In this document: positions 37,029 through 48,427 of the stretch, in pieces | How positions within the stretch are numbered: position 1 is the stretch's first letter | Layout of the letters: each line of letters starts with the position of its first letter | NCBI RefSeq assembly: GCF_001942255.1 | Contig: NZ_MKKC01000109.1 | Span: forward strand, 62,001 to 126,000 | Length of the DNA stretch: 64,000 bases | DNA from: Nocardiopsis sp. CNR-923 | Lineage (GTDB): Bacteria > Actinomycetota > Actinomycetes > Streptosporangiales > Streptosporangiaceae | Direction of reading: 5' to 3' | Made by a program: the position numbers and the translations under genes | Notes under the pieces: generated by a model | Database searches by the model: none | The model's input: only the letters and a program-made list of their open reading frames with translations | What the model was told of the DNA's origin: nothing

Positions 37029-37424
37029 ATTGGGTCGGTCCGAGGCGTGCCCGCGCGTGCCGTCCTGACCTCTCGTTTAAGTCCACCGGGTGGTATGAGA
37101 GGGGAAGACGACGGGTAATGTGTAGCTGCGCTCAGCGACCCTCCCGTGGACCGAGTTCCCCGGGGCGGTCACGAAGGGTCGCGAATCGAGTTCGCTCAGG
37201 GCGTCACGGCCAACAGGACACCGACGCCTTGGCCGGACATTGGTCACCTTCGGGTTTGCCTGGGCGGGCTTCGGTACGTCCGGTGTCAAACCGGGGGCAA
37301 GCGATGTCTATGATGTCGGGTATGCGATTGCCCGGGTTCCCGGTGCTCATCCCCCAGGACTGGCCCGACGCTGAGTCGGGTATTTGCTGCGATAAGTAAC
37401 AACCAGGAAGGGTGGACGGCTTCG
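37029..37424. other. Gap of about 400 bp before the small membrane protein
   Basis: An open frame from 37022 to 37399 has irregular composition and no family features, so it is not called. The right end should carry the promoter of the gene at 37425. Nothing else is recognised. Confidence 0.35.
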
Positions 37425-37694
37425 ATGGGTGACCTTTCGTCGATGGTTCCCGCCGGGCTGGTCGACGTATTGTCCGCGCTGATCCCGCCGGTGGTCGTCG
37501 CCACCGTCTTCTGCGCCTTCGTCATCAAGCTGCTGCGCAGGGAGATGGCTCCGCGTCGGATGGACGGCAGCCTGGTCAGCGGTGACTCGGCCGAGTCGGC
37601 GGGGGCGGACGCGTCCGCGGCGTCCGTGACCGGTGCGGCCGATGACGCGTCGATTACCCGGAGTGGGGAACGCGCCGAATCGGACGGTCGTTGA
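37425..37694 (+). CDS. Hypothetical small membrane protein
   Basis: This 89-residue protein has one clear membrane segment (LSALIPPVVVATVFCAFVIK). A short basic cytoplasmic stretch (LLRREMAPRRMDG) and a Ser/Ala/Asp-rich tail follow. I do not recognise a family. GGAAGGGTGG lies about ten bases before the ATG. Its place before lsr2 and its size suggest a single-pass regulator or scaffold, but no role is inferred. Confidence 0.6.
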   Translation: MGDLSSMVPAGLVDVLSALIPPVVVATVFCAFVIKLLRREMAPRRMDGSLVSGDSAESAGADASAASVTGAADDASITRSGERAESDGR

Positions 37695-37907
37695 TACGGT
37701 ACTTGACCAAGCCGAGCCCCGACCGGCCCCGATCAGGGAACATGCGTGCGCGTCGGCCCGTCAGGGTCCCGCGCGGCTCAGGCGACCCCGAAACCCCGGG
37801 TCAAGTCCAGGTGATTACTGGCACGTCGGGAATTGTCTTCCGCGTTCGCGCGAGATAGCTTTATATTGCAGGTGCGAAGGCACTGCTCTTCTGAAAGGTT
37901 TGAATCC

Positions 37908-38252
37908 ATGGCACAGAAGGTCCAGGTTTTCCTGGTCGACGACCTCGACGGCGGCGAGGCTGAGGAGACGGTGACGTTCGGTCTGGACGGCTCCGTGTAC
38001 GAAATCGACCTCAGCGCGGGTAATGCCGCCAAGCTCCGCGAGGCCCTTACGCCCTTCGTCGACGCCGCTCGCAAGGCGCCGGCCAAGGCGGCCGGCCGCG
38101 GCGGCGCCCGTCGGGCCGGAACGCGGAATGCGCCCAGCCGCGAGCGCAGCGCGGAGATTCGCGCGTGGGCGAAGGCCGCTGGCAAGCCGGTCAATGAGCG
38201 CGGCCGTATCCCCGCGAAGATCGTCGCCGAATATGAGGCCGTCAAGGGCTAG
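37908..38252 (+). CDS. lsr2: Lsr2 nucleoid-associated protein
   Basis: This 114-residue xenogeneic silencer binds A/T-rich DNA and bridges it. The N-terminal dimerisation domain (MAQKVQVFLVDDLDGGEAEE, VTFGLDGSVYEIDLS) is joined by a basic Ala/Arg linker to the DNA-binding domain IRAWAKAAGKPVNERGRIPA. This holds the AT-hook-like RGR. It commonly precedes clpC. The region upstream has a ttatat-like element about 45 bases before the start that may be its -10. In this genome it may silence the less G/C-rich island at 16.3-24.6 kb. Confidence 0.95.
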   Translation: MAQKVQVFLVDDLDGGEAEETVTFGLDGSVYEIDLSAGNAAKLREALTPFVDAARKAPAKAAGRGGARRAGTRNAPSRERSAEIRAWAKAAGKPVNERGRIPAKIVAEYEAVKG

Positions 38253-39227
38253 GTTTGCCGCAGCACCCGGGTTCGCCGAAATGCTGTCAGCTCTTGATCG
38301 ATTCAGGGCCGGCGTCCCGGGGCGCGTACCCGAACCCGACCATCCCCGGACCTCACGAGGGTTCGACGTGACACGGGATGAAGGGGATAGCACGGGCTCC
38401 AGGGCCCCGGGCGGCGTGGACCGGATCCACCGCCGCCACACTCGCGACACGGGCCGGTCCAGACCGCCGCGACCGCGTGACCCTTCGACGCGGCGAGAGC
38501 CGTGACGGCGGGGCGGTGCGTCACGGCCGCGGTCCGGCACGGGTGACGGCCCCGCGGTCCCCGCTCTCGCGAATGCCCCCGCATCGTCCCCCCGCGGCCG
38601 ACCGGCCGCGGGGCCGGGGACGTCGCCACTCGCCCGCGCCTTCCGGGACCCGACGGGAACACCCCGCCCCGTCGCACCGTTGGAGGAGGTACGGACCCGG
38701 ACACGATCCGGTTCCGCCGTGCGAGTCTCGCTCCGGTCGCACGGCGGTACCGCCCGCCACGGGTCCGGCCGCCGGTCGCGCCACCCGCCGCGGGTGGGGG
38801 TCGGCGGGGGCGAGCCCTCGCGGCGGAATTCCGGCGGTGGCTTTCGCCTCGCACAGCGAGCGGCGAAGAACAACTCAACGATCGGTGTGTTCGCTAAGAG
38901 CCGATAATCGGGCTTACGCGCGTGCGGCCCGGGGACTCCCGTGATGGATGGGAGCCCCGGGCCGTTCGCCTTCGGCGTACACCGAAATCTGGCGCCCCAA
39001 TTGGTAGTTGGATGTTGGGTGAACGCCCTATCGTCGGGGAAAGTCTCTGGCACGGACGGCTGCGGTCGGCCGTGCGGAGGCGTCCGACCGGTCGGCAGCC
39101 AGCCGTCTGGGACGGACGGGTGCGACAGTGCTCCCCGGGGCGGTTATCCCTGTGGGGCCGATATGCGGAAGAGTTGGGTCGGCGAGTACCGTCCCTGCCT
39201 GACCGCTCTGTAGAGGAGCGACGAGAC
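38253..39227. other. Long gene-free interval (about 975 bp) between lsr2 and clpC
   Basis: Extremely G/C-rich between about 38.35 and 38.85 kb, with open frames on all strands but no ribosome binding sites or family features I trust. Several local palindromes (for example ccgcggccgaccggccgcgg near 38600) could be lsr2 terminators or an RNA. The last 350 bp are less G/C-rich and should hold the clpC promoter. Confidence 0.45.
38889..38905 (+). promoter_or_regulatory. Candidate ClgR-type operator upstream of clpC
   Basis: gttcgctaagagccgat resembles the ClgR box pattern CGC-YNANR-GCG, with one mismatch at the last base. ClgR activates clp protease genes in actinobacteria. The site is 323 bases before the clpC start. 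Confidence 0.4.
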
Positions 39228-41736
<2,509 letters not shown>

Positions 41737-41762
41737 GGCACCGGTCGCGCACCGGATCCGAT

Positions 41763-41802
41763 CACGGGCGGGGGCGTCCCTTCGGGGGTGTCCCCGCCCG
41801 TG
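41763..41802 (+). terminator. Perfect 11-bp-stem hairpin after clpC
   Basis: cacgggcgggg / ccccgcccgtg enclose an 18-base loop that can fold further, starting 26 bases after the clpC stop. Confidence 0.75.
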
Positions 41803-41869
41803 TGCGTGCGGACCCGGGACGCCCTTGGCGGGGTATCGCCCCCGCACCGGGTGTGGTTAGGGTGTGCGC

Positions 41870-42760
41870 GTGACCCCTCCACAGGAACCCCGGCAGCCCG
41901 GCGGCCCCGTCCCGCCCGGCCAGTTCCCTCCCCAGGGCCAGCAGGGCCCGCACGGTCAGCCGTACGCCCCCCAGGGGCAGCCGTACACACCTCAGGGCGC
42001 TCATGGCCGGCGGGGCCAGCTCGGTCCGCCCAGCCAGTACAACCAGCCCAGCCAGTACAACCAGCTCGGACAGTACGGTCCCGTGCCGGGTTACCACCCC
42101 CACCCCCACCCCCCGCCCCAGCCGAAGAAGGGCCGCGGTCTCGTCATCGGCCTGGTGTCGGGGGCCGGAGTCCTGGTGGTCCTCCTCGCCGCGGGAACGG
42201 CTGCGGCCCTGTGGGCGGCCAACTCCGGCGCGTACCCGTCGCCGGGCGGCGGTTCCGCCGACCTGAGCGCGGTGGTCGAGTACTCGGGACTGTCCGCCGA
42301 CCACGTGGACACCACGGTGACCGTCGACTACGAGATGTTCCCGCCCGCGGGGGGCGAGCACTACATCTACTGGCAGAACTGCGGCGTCTACGCCGCGCCG
42401 ATCCGGAACGAGACGGCCGTGCACTCCCTGGAGCACGGCGCGGTGTGGGTGACCTACGACCCCGCCGCCGTCGACAGCGGCGGGGCGGCCACGCTGGAGA
42501 GCCACTACTCCACGGGTGACTACCTCCTCGTCAGCCCGGTGGAGGAGGGGATGCCCGCGCCGGTCGTCGCCTCCGCGTGGGGCGCGCAGCTCCTCCTCGA
42601 AGGCCCCGAGGACCCTCGCCTGGCCGCCTTCATCCGCGAGTACGAGCAGAGCCCGGAGGCGCCCGAACCGGGCGCGTCGTGCAGCGGAGCCCACGGCGGG
42701 ACCGCTGAGGACGAGCCGCTCGCGGACGTGGACGGCGGCGGCGCGGTGCGGACGGACTGA
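41870..42760 (+). CDS. DUF3105 membrane-anchored protein with Gln/Pro-rich N-terminus
   Basis: The first 80 residues are Pro/Gln/Gly/Tyr-rich and repetitive, and presumably disordered in the cytoplasm. A membrane segment (GLVIGLVSGAGVLVVLLAAG) is followed by an extracytoplasmic DUF3105 domain. Its signature is WQNCGVYAAPIRNETAVHSL-EHGAVWVTY. The function of DUF3105 is unknown. The GTG at 41870 has TTAGGG seven bases upstream. It is convergent with mutY. Confidence 0.85.
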   Translation: MTPPQEPRQPGGPVPPGQFPPQGQQGPHGQPYAPQGQPYTPQGAHGRRGQLGPPSQYNQPSQYNQLGQYGPVPGYHPHPHPPPQPKKGRGLVIGLVSGAGVLVVLLAAGTAAALWAANSGAYPSPGGGSADLSAVVEYSGLSADHVDTTVTVDYEMFPPAGGEHYIYWQNCGVYAAPIRNETAVHSLEHGAVWVTYDPAAVDSGGAATLESHYSTGDYLLVSPVEEGMPAPVVASAWGAQLLLEGPEDPRLAAFIREYEQSPEAPEPGASCSGAHGGTAEDEPLADVDGGGAVRTD

Positions 42761-42785
42761 CCGGCCGCACCGCGTACGCGCGGGA

Positions 42786-43661
42786 TCAGCCGGGCAGTGC
42801 GTAGCGCCCGTCGTCGAGGGGGTCCACGAGACCGTCGGCGACCAGGGCGTCGAGGGCGCGCTCACGCTGGACGCCGTCGTCCCACACCGCGTCCAGGGCG
42901 TCCTTGGACACCGGGTCGGCGGAGTCGCGCAGCACGGCGAGCAGTCGGCCCCGGACCTGCCGGTCGGTGCCCGCGTAGGTCTGCCCCCGGCGCGGCGGGC
43001 CGTCGTGCGCGGGTTTGCCCGCCAGCCGCCAGGCGCACTGGTGGGCGATGGGGCAGTCGACGCACGCGGGGGTCCGCGCGGTGCACACGAGCGCGCCCAA
43101 CTCCATCACGGCTACGCCCCAGCGGGCCGCGACGCAGGCGATGTCCGGCAGCAGCGACTCCGCGAGCGCGGCCTCCGCCTTCGTCTGGGATTTCGGCGGG
43201 TACTCGATCCCGGTTTCGGCCCGCGCGAGGACACGTCGAACGTTCGTGTCCAGAATGGCGTGGCGCTGTCCGAAGGCGAAGCTGGCCACGGCCGCCGCGG
43301 TGTAGGAGCCGACGCCGGGCAGTGCGAGCAGCGTCGCGTGGTCGTCCGGCACCCGTCCCCGGTGCCGCTCGGTGATCGCCACCGCGCAGGCGTGCAGGCG
43401 CAGCGCACGCCGGGGGTAGCCGAGCCGGTTCCACATGCGCACGGCCTCACCGGAGGGTTCTCCTGCCAGGTCAGCGGGGGTGGGCCAGCGTTCCATCCAC
43501 GCCCGCCAGGCGGGCAGCACACGCACGACGGGCGTCTGCTGGAGCATGATCTCGCTGACCAGGATCGACCAGGGGGTGGCGTCCGGGGCGCGCCAGGGAA
43601 GGTCACGGGCGTTGGCCTCGTACCACGCCAGAACCGCTGTGCTGTAAGGGTTATCGCTCAT
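42786..43661 (-). CDS. mutY: A/G-specific adenine DNA glycosylase
   Basis: It removes adenine mispaired with 8-oxoguanine. Helix-hairpin-helix LPGVGSYTAAAVASFAFGQ carries the Gly-rich hairpin, the catalytic Asp is in ILDTNVRRVL, and the [4Fe-4S] cluster is the C-x6-C-x2-C-x5-C pattern in CTARTPACVDCPIAHQC. At 291 residues it lacks a full C-terminal NUDIX-like domain, as in many actinobacterial forms. A C-terminal winged-helix-like tail is present instead (VQRERALDALVADGLV). It is divergent from the next gene by 63 bp. Confidence 0.93.
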   Translation of the reverse strand: MSDNPYSTAVLAWYEANARDLPWRAPDATPWSILVSEIMLQQTPVVRVLPAWRAWMERWPTPADLAGEPSGEAVRMWNRLGYPRRALRLHACAVAITERHRGRVPDDHATLLALPGVGSYTAAAVASFAFGQRHAILDTNVRRVLARAETGIEYPPKSQTKAEAALAESLLPDIACVAARWGVAVMELGALVCTARTPACVDCPIAHQCAWRLAGKPAHDGPPRRGQTYAGTDRQVRGRLLAVLRDSADPVSKDALDAVWDDGVQRERALDALVADGLVDPLDDGRYALPG

Positions 43662-43724
43662 CTTTTACGGGGTATCGGCGGGTTGGGTAGGTGAGTGGCA
43701 CGCGAAACCGCAATACTACGGGCC

Positions 43725-44488
43725 ATGGCGTCAAGTACCGGACATCCAGGAGCCGTCAGCCGCGAGACCTACTGGAAGCGGCGTGCACTCGTGTTGGCGG
43801 GGGCCCTGCTCGTGCTCACGCTGATCACGTTCGCCTGCCGCTCCTCAGCCGAGGACGATTCCGATCCGGTCCGGTCGGAGGCGGGTGTGGCGGACGCCGA
43901 CCCCTCTCCCAGTGTCCCACCCGAGACGCCCTCCCCGACCGCGAGCGGTGACCCCGACGAGGAGGCGTCGGAGGGGGCCCCTGGGGCCGCCGAGGGCGAT
44001 GAGGATCCCCGGGGCGCGCCGAGGGCGGGAGCGGGGAGGCCGCCGGGGGATCTGGCGCGGGCGCCGAGGCCGCCGCGCCCCAGAGCCCGGAGGACGCCTG
44101 CCGCCCGGAGGACGTCGTCGTCACCTTCGAACTGGCCGATGAGGACCGCGAGGTCTACGGGAGCGGCGCCGAGCCGGAGTTCCGGGTCACCGTGGTCAAC
44201 ACCGCGAACCAGACCTGCACCGTGGACGTCGGCCCCGAGGCGATGGAGATCCGCATCCACTCCGGTGACGACCGCGTCTTCTCCACGGGCGACTGCGTCG
44301 AGGGCGAGGCCGCCGACGAGCGCCAGCTCCGGCGGGGCGTGCCCTATGAGACCACGTTCGGGTGGGACCGGCAGCGGTCCTTCACGGACTGCCGCGACGC
44401 CACCTCGGCGCGCCCGGGCTGGTACCGCGCGAACCTGCGGGGCGACTACGCGGGTGACACCGACGAGGTCGTGTTCCAGCTGCGCTAG
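43725..44488 (+). CDS. Membrane-anchored extracytoplasmic protein; frame broken near 44015
   Basis: It starts MASSTGHPGAVSRETYWKRR, then a membrane segment (ALVLAGALLVLTLITFACR). A long acidic Pro/Ser/Glu/Gly linker follows, then a C-terminal domain (VVVTFELADEDREVYGSGAE, QTCTVDVGPEAMEIRIHSGD, WDRQRSFTDCRDATSARPG) with four cysteines and a beta-rich, Ig-like pattern. The domain is in the -1 frame relative to the start; one missing base around 44010-44020 joins them to about 254 residues. I do not recognise a family. Similar anchored domains occur beside mutY in relatives. Confidence 0.6.
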
Positions 44489-44576
44489 GGCGTGTTCAGC
44501 GGATGCCGCCCGTCGCGAGCGGCGCGCCCAGCGCGGCGGCCGTGGACCGCGCCCCCGACCACCGCTGAGCGACATC

Positions 44577-44605
44577 GGGCCCGGCCGGATCGTCCGACCG
44601 GGCCC
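44577..44605 (+). terminator. Hairpin terminator before the SSI genes
   Basis: Perfect 8-base arms gggcccgg / ccgggccc around a 13-base loop, followed by tta, 89 bases after the preceding stop. Confidence 0.65.
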
Positions 44606-44731
44606 TTACCCCATGTCCGGTGACAGGCGGCCCTCCGGAAGCGCGCCACGCGACGCCGCATGAAGCACATTCTGTTATTGGGGTGTTACTCTATGTGACG
44701 TCAAGCGATTTCGCAGTCATCTGGAGCAATC

Positions 44732-45309
44732 GTGAAGCTTGCCGGAACCGTCCTGTCGGGTATCGCCGTCTCCGCCTTCGCACTGTCGATGGCGACTCGG
44801 CGCAGGCGGCGGAGGAGGAGGGGCGGGACTACTACCGCCTCTCAGTCGAGAAGAAGCACTCGGGCGAGAAGGAGCACAGGTCCCTTTTCTGTGCACCGCC
44901 TGGTGGCAACCACCCTCAGGCAGAGGAGGCCTGTGACCTCATCTACGCGTTCGGCTCCATCGAGAAGGTCGATCTGGGCGACAGCGCCTGCCCGATGATC
45001 TGGGACCCGGTCGTCGTGCGCGTCGAGGGCGCCGAGCACTTCAAGGAGACCTTCCCGAACGAGTGCGTCCTGCTCGACGTCAAGGGCCCGATCTTCGACT
45101 TCTCCGACGGCGTGGAGTACCGGGGAGCCGCCGACATGACCGAGGGCCGCGGCATGCAGGAGGTCGGTCACCCGAGCTTCCACGGCGGGCTGCACGGTCA
45201 CCACGGCCACCACGACGACTTCAAGACGTCGAAGGCGCCGAGCGTGCCCGAGGACAACAACGACGCCGGCTACTACTACGAGGACAACGGCAACAAGTTC
45301 AACTGGTAG
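44732..45309 (+). CDS. Streptomyces subtilisin inhibitor (SSI)-family protein with His-rich tail; frame broken near 44793
   Basis: This secreted serine protease inhibitor starts at a GTG (MKLAGTVLSGIAVSAFALSM), with a signal peptide ending SAQA-AEE. The SSI domain has four Cys: LFCAPPGGNHPQAEEACDL, and the reactive loop SACPMIWDPVVV (P1 Met, P1' Ile; classic SSI has CPMVYDPV) with FPNECVLLDV. It continues about 60 residues past the usual C-terminal IFDF. This tail contains GLHGHHGHHDD and a Tyr/Asn-rich end (DAGYYYEDNGNKFNW), not part of normal SSI. One missing G near 44793 joins the signal peptide to the domain; repaired length is 192. GGAG is six bases upstream. Confidence 0.85.
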
Positions 45310-45476
45310 ACCGCCGCGTGCCGTCCGGTGCGGACGGGGCCCCGGCCGGTCGTCGCACCACGCGGTGCGGGCCGACCGGGGCCAGGCGGACTCGCCCTGT
45401 TCGGGGTAGGAGTGTTGGGACGGGTGTGACGGCACGGCGGCCCAACCCCGTGCCACCCGGCCGACTGGAGGCCACC

Positions 45477-45929
45477 ATGAGACTCGCCGCGATCGCCCGG
45501 GCCGCCTTCGTCGCCGCCGCCACCGTCATCGCCACCACCGCGCCCGCCCTTCCGGCGCCGCCCGTCGTTCCCGTCGAGTCCGCCGATCGTGCGAGCCCGC
45601 CCGAGCCCCTCGTGCGGGAGGCCGAGGGGCGGGCCGTCTACCGGCTGATCGTGGTCGACGGCGTGGGGTTCGGGAACGAGTCCGTGCGAGAGGTCTCGCT
45701 CCTGTGCTCCTCCTACGGCAGCGGGGGCACCCACCCGCGCGCCGCCGAGGCCTGTTCCGCGATCGCCCGGGCGGGTTCGATCGCGGCCGTTTCGTCGGAC
45801 CCGGCCGCTGTCTGCACGCTGGAGTACCGCCCGGTGGCCGCGACCGCGATGGGTGCTGAGGCCTTCCAGGAGACCTACGGCAACGGCTGCCTGCTGCGGG
45901 CGGCCAAGCGCGCGGTCTTCGACTTCTAG
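45477..45929 (+). CDS. Second SSI-family protein with altered reactive site
   Basis: This 150-residue secreted protein has a signal peptide ending APALPA. The SSI pattern has Cys at 77, 93, 113 and 138 (SLLCSSYGSGGTHPRAAEAC, AVCTLEYRPVAATA, YGNGCLLRAAKRAVFDF). The reactive loop reads C-T-L-E-Y-R-P, so P1 would be Leu115 and P1' Glu116, unlike the usual Met-Val. Overall it is much diverged from the upstream paralogue and lacks its tail. GGAGG precedes the ATG by five bases. Both genes point the same way and may share a promoter. Confidence 0.8.
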   Translation: MRLAAIARAAFVAAATVIATTAPALPAPPVVPVESADRASPPEPLVREAEGRAVYRLIVVDGVGFGNESVREVSLLCSSYGSGGTHPRAAEACSAIARAGSIAAVSSDPAAVCTLEYRPVAATAMGAEAFQETYGNGCLLRAAKRAVFDF

Positions 45930-45982
45930 GCGGTGCCCGGCCCCGGGCCCGCGTGACGACCCGGCGCGCCGTGCCGGTCGGT

Positions 45983-47344
45983 TCACGTTCGCTTGGAGCG
46001 CCGCGCCACCCAGACCAGCGCTTCGCTGAGCTCCTCCACCTCGTGCGTGCGGATGCCGGGCACGGGATCTCCGCTGTGCTTGGGCACGACCGCCTCCCTG
46101 AACCCCAGGCGCTGCGCCTCCGCGATCCTGCGCTGGACGCCGTTCACGGCTCGGATGTCACCGGCCAGGCCCACCTCGCCGATCGCGATGAACCCGCGCG
46201 GCAGGGCGACGTCGTTGTTGGAACTGCCCGCCGCCATCGCCAGGGCCAGGTCCACCGCGGGCTCGCCCAGCCGCACGCCGCCCACCGTGGACGCGTACAC
46301 GTCCATGTTCGCCAGACGCATGCCCGTGCGCTTCTCCAGGACGGCCAGGATCATGTTCACCCGTGACGTGTCCAGCCCGGACGTGGCCCTGCGCGGCGCG
46401 GGCAGCGGGGTGGGCGCGATCAGAGCCTGTACCTCCGTGATGAGCGGCCGACGCCCTTCCAGGGTGACCGTGACGCACGTTCCGGGGACCGGGTCGGTGC
46501 GTTCGGTGAGGAAGAGGCCGCTGGGGTCGGGGAGCCCGACGATGCCGCTCTCGGTCAGTTCGAAGCAGCCGATCTCGTCGGTGGGGCCGTAGCGGTTCTT
46601 GACCGCGCGCAGGAGCCGGAGTTGGGAGTGGCGCTCACCCTCGAAGTGCAGCACGACGTCCACCAGGTGCTCCAGCAGGCGGGGACCGGCGATGGAGCCG
46701 TCCTTGGTGACGTGGCCGACCAACACGGTGGCGATACCGCGCTCCTTGGCGATCTGGATCAGCGCGCCGGTCACCTGGCGGACCTGGGTGACGCCGCCGG
46801 GAACCCCCGCCACGTCGGGGGAGACCATGGTCTGTACCGAGTCCACGATGAGCAGCCGCGGGGCCACCTCCTCGACATGGCTGGCCAGGGAGGCGATCGA
46901 GGTCTCGGCGGCCAGGTACAGCTTGTCTGACAGCGCCCCGAGCCGCTCGGCGCGTAGCCGCACCTGACCGGCGGACTCCTCCCCGGTCACGTAGAGCACG
47001 GGGCCCTGGGCGGCCCGCATCGCGGCGACCTCCAGCAGCAGCGTCGACTTGCCGACGCCCGGTTCCCCCGCCAGCAGGACGACCCCGCCGGGGACGGCGC
47101 CGCCGCCGAGGACCCGGTCGAGCTCGTCGACCCCGGTGGGCACGGCCTCGGCCGTCTCGACGCTGATCTCGGTGATCGGCCGGGCCCGGGAGGTCACGGG
47201 CGCGGGCGCGACCGCGGTCGGGGCCGGGGCTCCCGCCTCCTCGACCGTGCCCCAGGCGTGGCACTCGCCGCACCTGCCCACCCACTTGAGGGTGCTCCAC
47301 CCGCACTCGGTGCACCGGAACGTCGTTTTCGCTGCTTTGGCCAT
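45983..47344 (-). CDS. radA: DNA repair protein RadA (Sms)
   Basis: This RecA-like ATPase promotes branch migration during recombination. An N-terminal C4 zinc finger has Cys11, 14, 25 and 28 (RCTECGWSTLKWVGRCGEC). Walker A is GEPGVGKST, the RadA motif is KNRYGPTDE, and the C-terminal Lon-like domain contains ASTVGGVRLGEPAVDLALA. The product is 453 residues. The ATG at 47344 gives MAKAAKTTFRC; the frame extends ten codons upstream. It is convergent with the second SSI gene. Confidence 0.95.
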   Translation of the reverse strand: MAKAAKTTFRCTECGWSTLKWVGRCGECHAWGTVEEAGAPAPTAVAPAPVTSRARPITEISVETAEAVPTGVDELDRVLGGGAVPGGVVLLAGEPGVGKSTLLLEVAAMRAAQGPVLYVTGEESAGQVRLRAERLGALSDKLYLAAETSIASLASHVEEVAPRLLIVDSVQTMVSPDVAGVPGGVTQVRQVTGALIQIAKERGIATVLVGHVTKDGSIAGPRLLEHLVDVVLHFEGERHSQLRLLRAVKNRYGPTDEIGCFELTESGIVGLPDPSGLFLTERTDPVPGTCVTVTLEGRRPLITEVQALIAPTPLPAPRRATSGLDTSRVNMILAVLEKRTGMRLANMDVYASTVGGVRLGEPAVDLALAMAAGSSNNDVALPRGFIAIGEVGLAGDIRAVNGVQRRIAEAQRLGFREAVVPKHSGDPVPGIRTHEVEELSEALVWVARRSKRT

Positions 47345-47512
47345 GTCCGCCACGCTAACGCCTCCCTGGGACACGCCTCACGGGACAGCTCTCCAGCACA
47401 TCGCGACACATGAAAGTTACCTACGGGTTAGTCAACGTCTCTCGTAGGTCGTGTTACAGAATGCGTAGGGTCCGACACCTCCGAACCCCCGCCCCTGGAG
47501 AGGAACCCCCAC

Positions 47513-48427
47513 GTGTCCCGCACCGACGCCAGCACGCCCGAGCCCGCAGCCCGCCCCCGAGGCCGCCGACGAACCCCCCTCCTCGCCCTTCCGCTCGCCG
47601 CCGCCCTGTGCCTGGCCGCGGCGCGCCCGCCTCCGCCGAGACCGCGGAGCCGCCGCCTTCGACCACTACGTCGCCCTCGGGGACTCGTTCACCTCGGGGC
47701 CGCTCCATTCCCCCGTCGCCCGGGCTCCGACCCCCGTTGCCTCCGCTCGTCCAGCAACTACGCCCGACTCGCGGCCGACGCGTTGGGCGTCGCCGCGTTC
47801 ACCGACGTCAGCTGCGCCGGCGCGGTCATCCGGGACCTGCGCGAGCCGCAGCACACCGACCTGATCGACGTCCCGCCGCAGTTCGACGCGCTCACCCCCG
47901 AGACCGACCTCGTCACGGTCGGGATCGGCGGCAACGACCTGGGATTCACCGACATCCTGATGGAGTGCGCCAAGCGGAGCCTGCACAACCCCTTCGGGAG
48001 CCCGTGCGCCGACCACTTCGGCGACGAGCTCGACCAGCGGGTCGAGGGCCTGCGCGACGACGTGTCGGGCGTCTACGCCGAGATCGCCGAGCACAGCCCG
48101 GAGGCGACCGTCGTCGGCGTCGGGTACCTCCAGATCCTGCCCGAGAGCAAGGGCTGCTGGCCCAAGGCGCCCATCGCCCGGGGCGACGTGGCCTACCTGG
48201 ACGGCGTCCAGACCTCCCTCAACCAGATGATCGCGGAGGAGTCGCGGGCGGCGGGCGCGGTCTTCGTCGACGTCCTCGAACGCGGTCACGACGTGTGCCA
48301 GTCCTCGTCCCGGCGCTGGGTCGAGGGGCTGGTCCCGGAGAACAACGCGGCTCCCGTGCACCCGAACAAGGCGGGCATGGAGGCCGTCTCCGAGCGGCTG
48401 CTGGCGGGAGTGGGCGTCCAGCCCTGA
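47513..48427 (+). CDS. Secreted SGNH/GDSL hydrolase (lipase/esterase); three frame breaks near 47623-47705
   Basis: The signal peptide (PLLALPLAAALCLAAA) starts at a GTG with GAGAGGA upstream. The catalytic-site strand FDHYVALGDSFTSGPL, with the GDS Ser, is in a second frame, and the rest is back in the first. GGNDLGF (block III) and a C-terminal HPNKAGMEAVSERLL with the catalytic His are present. Single missing bases near 47623, 47650 and 47705 would restore about 305 residues. Three breaks in under 100 bases could mark a decaying gene, but each is of the same kind as in neighbouring essential genes. Confidence 0.78.
   Translation: MSRTDASTPEPAARPRGRRRTPLLALPLAAALCLAAARPPPPRPRSRRLRPLRRPRGLVHLGAAPFPRRPGSDPRCLRSSSNYARLAADALGVAAFTDVSCAGAVIRDLREPQHTDLIDVPPQFDALTPETDLVTVGIGGNDLGFTDILMECAKRSLHNPFGSPCADHFGDELDQRVEGLRDDVSGVYAEIAEHSPEATVVGVGYLQILPESKGCWPKAPIARGDVAYLDGVQTSLNQMIAEESRAAGAVFVDVLERGHDVCQSSSRRWVEGLVPENNAAPVHPNKAGMEAVSERLLAGVGVQP

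Noticed and set aside
37022-37399. Open frame of 125 codons after argA
   Set aside because: Irregular composition, overlaps the argA terminator, and no recognisable features.
38378-38944. Open frame of 188 codons in the lsr2-clpC gap
   Set aside because: The stretch is uniformly G/C-rich with open frames on both strands, and none has a convincing start or domain.
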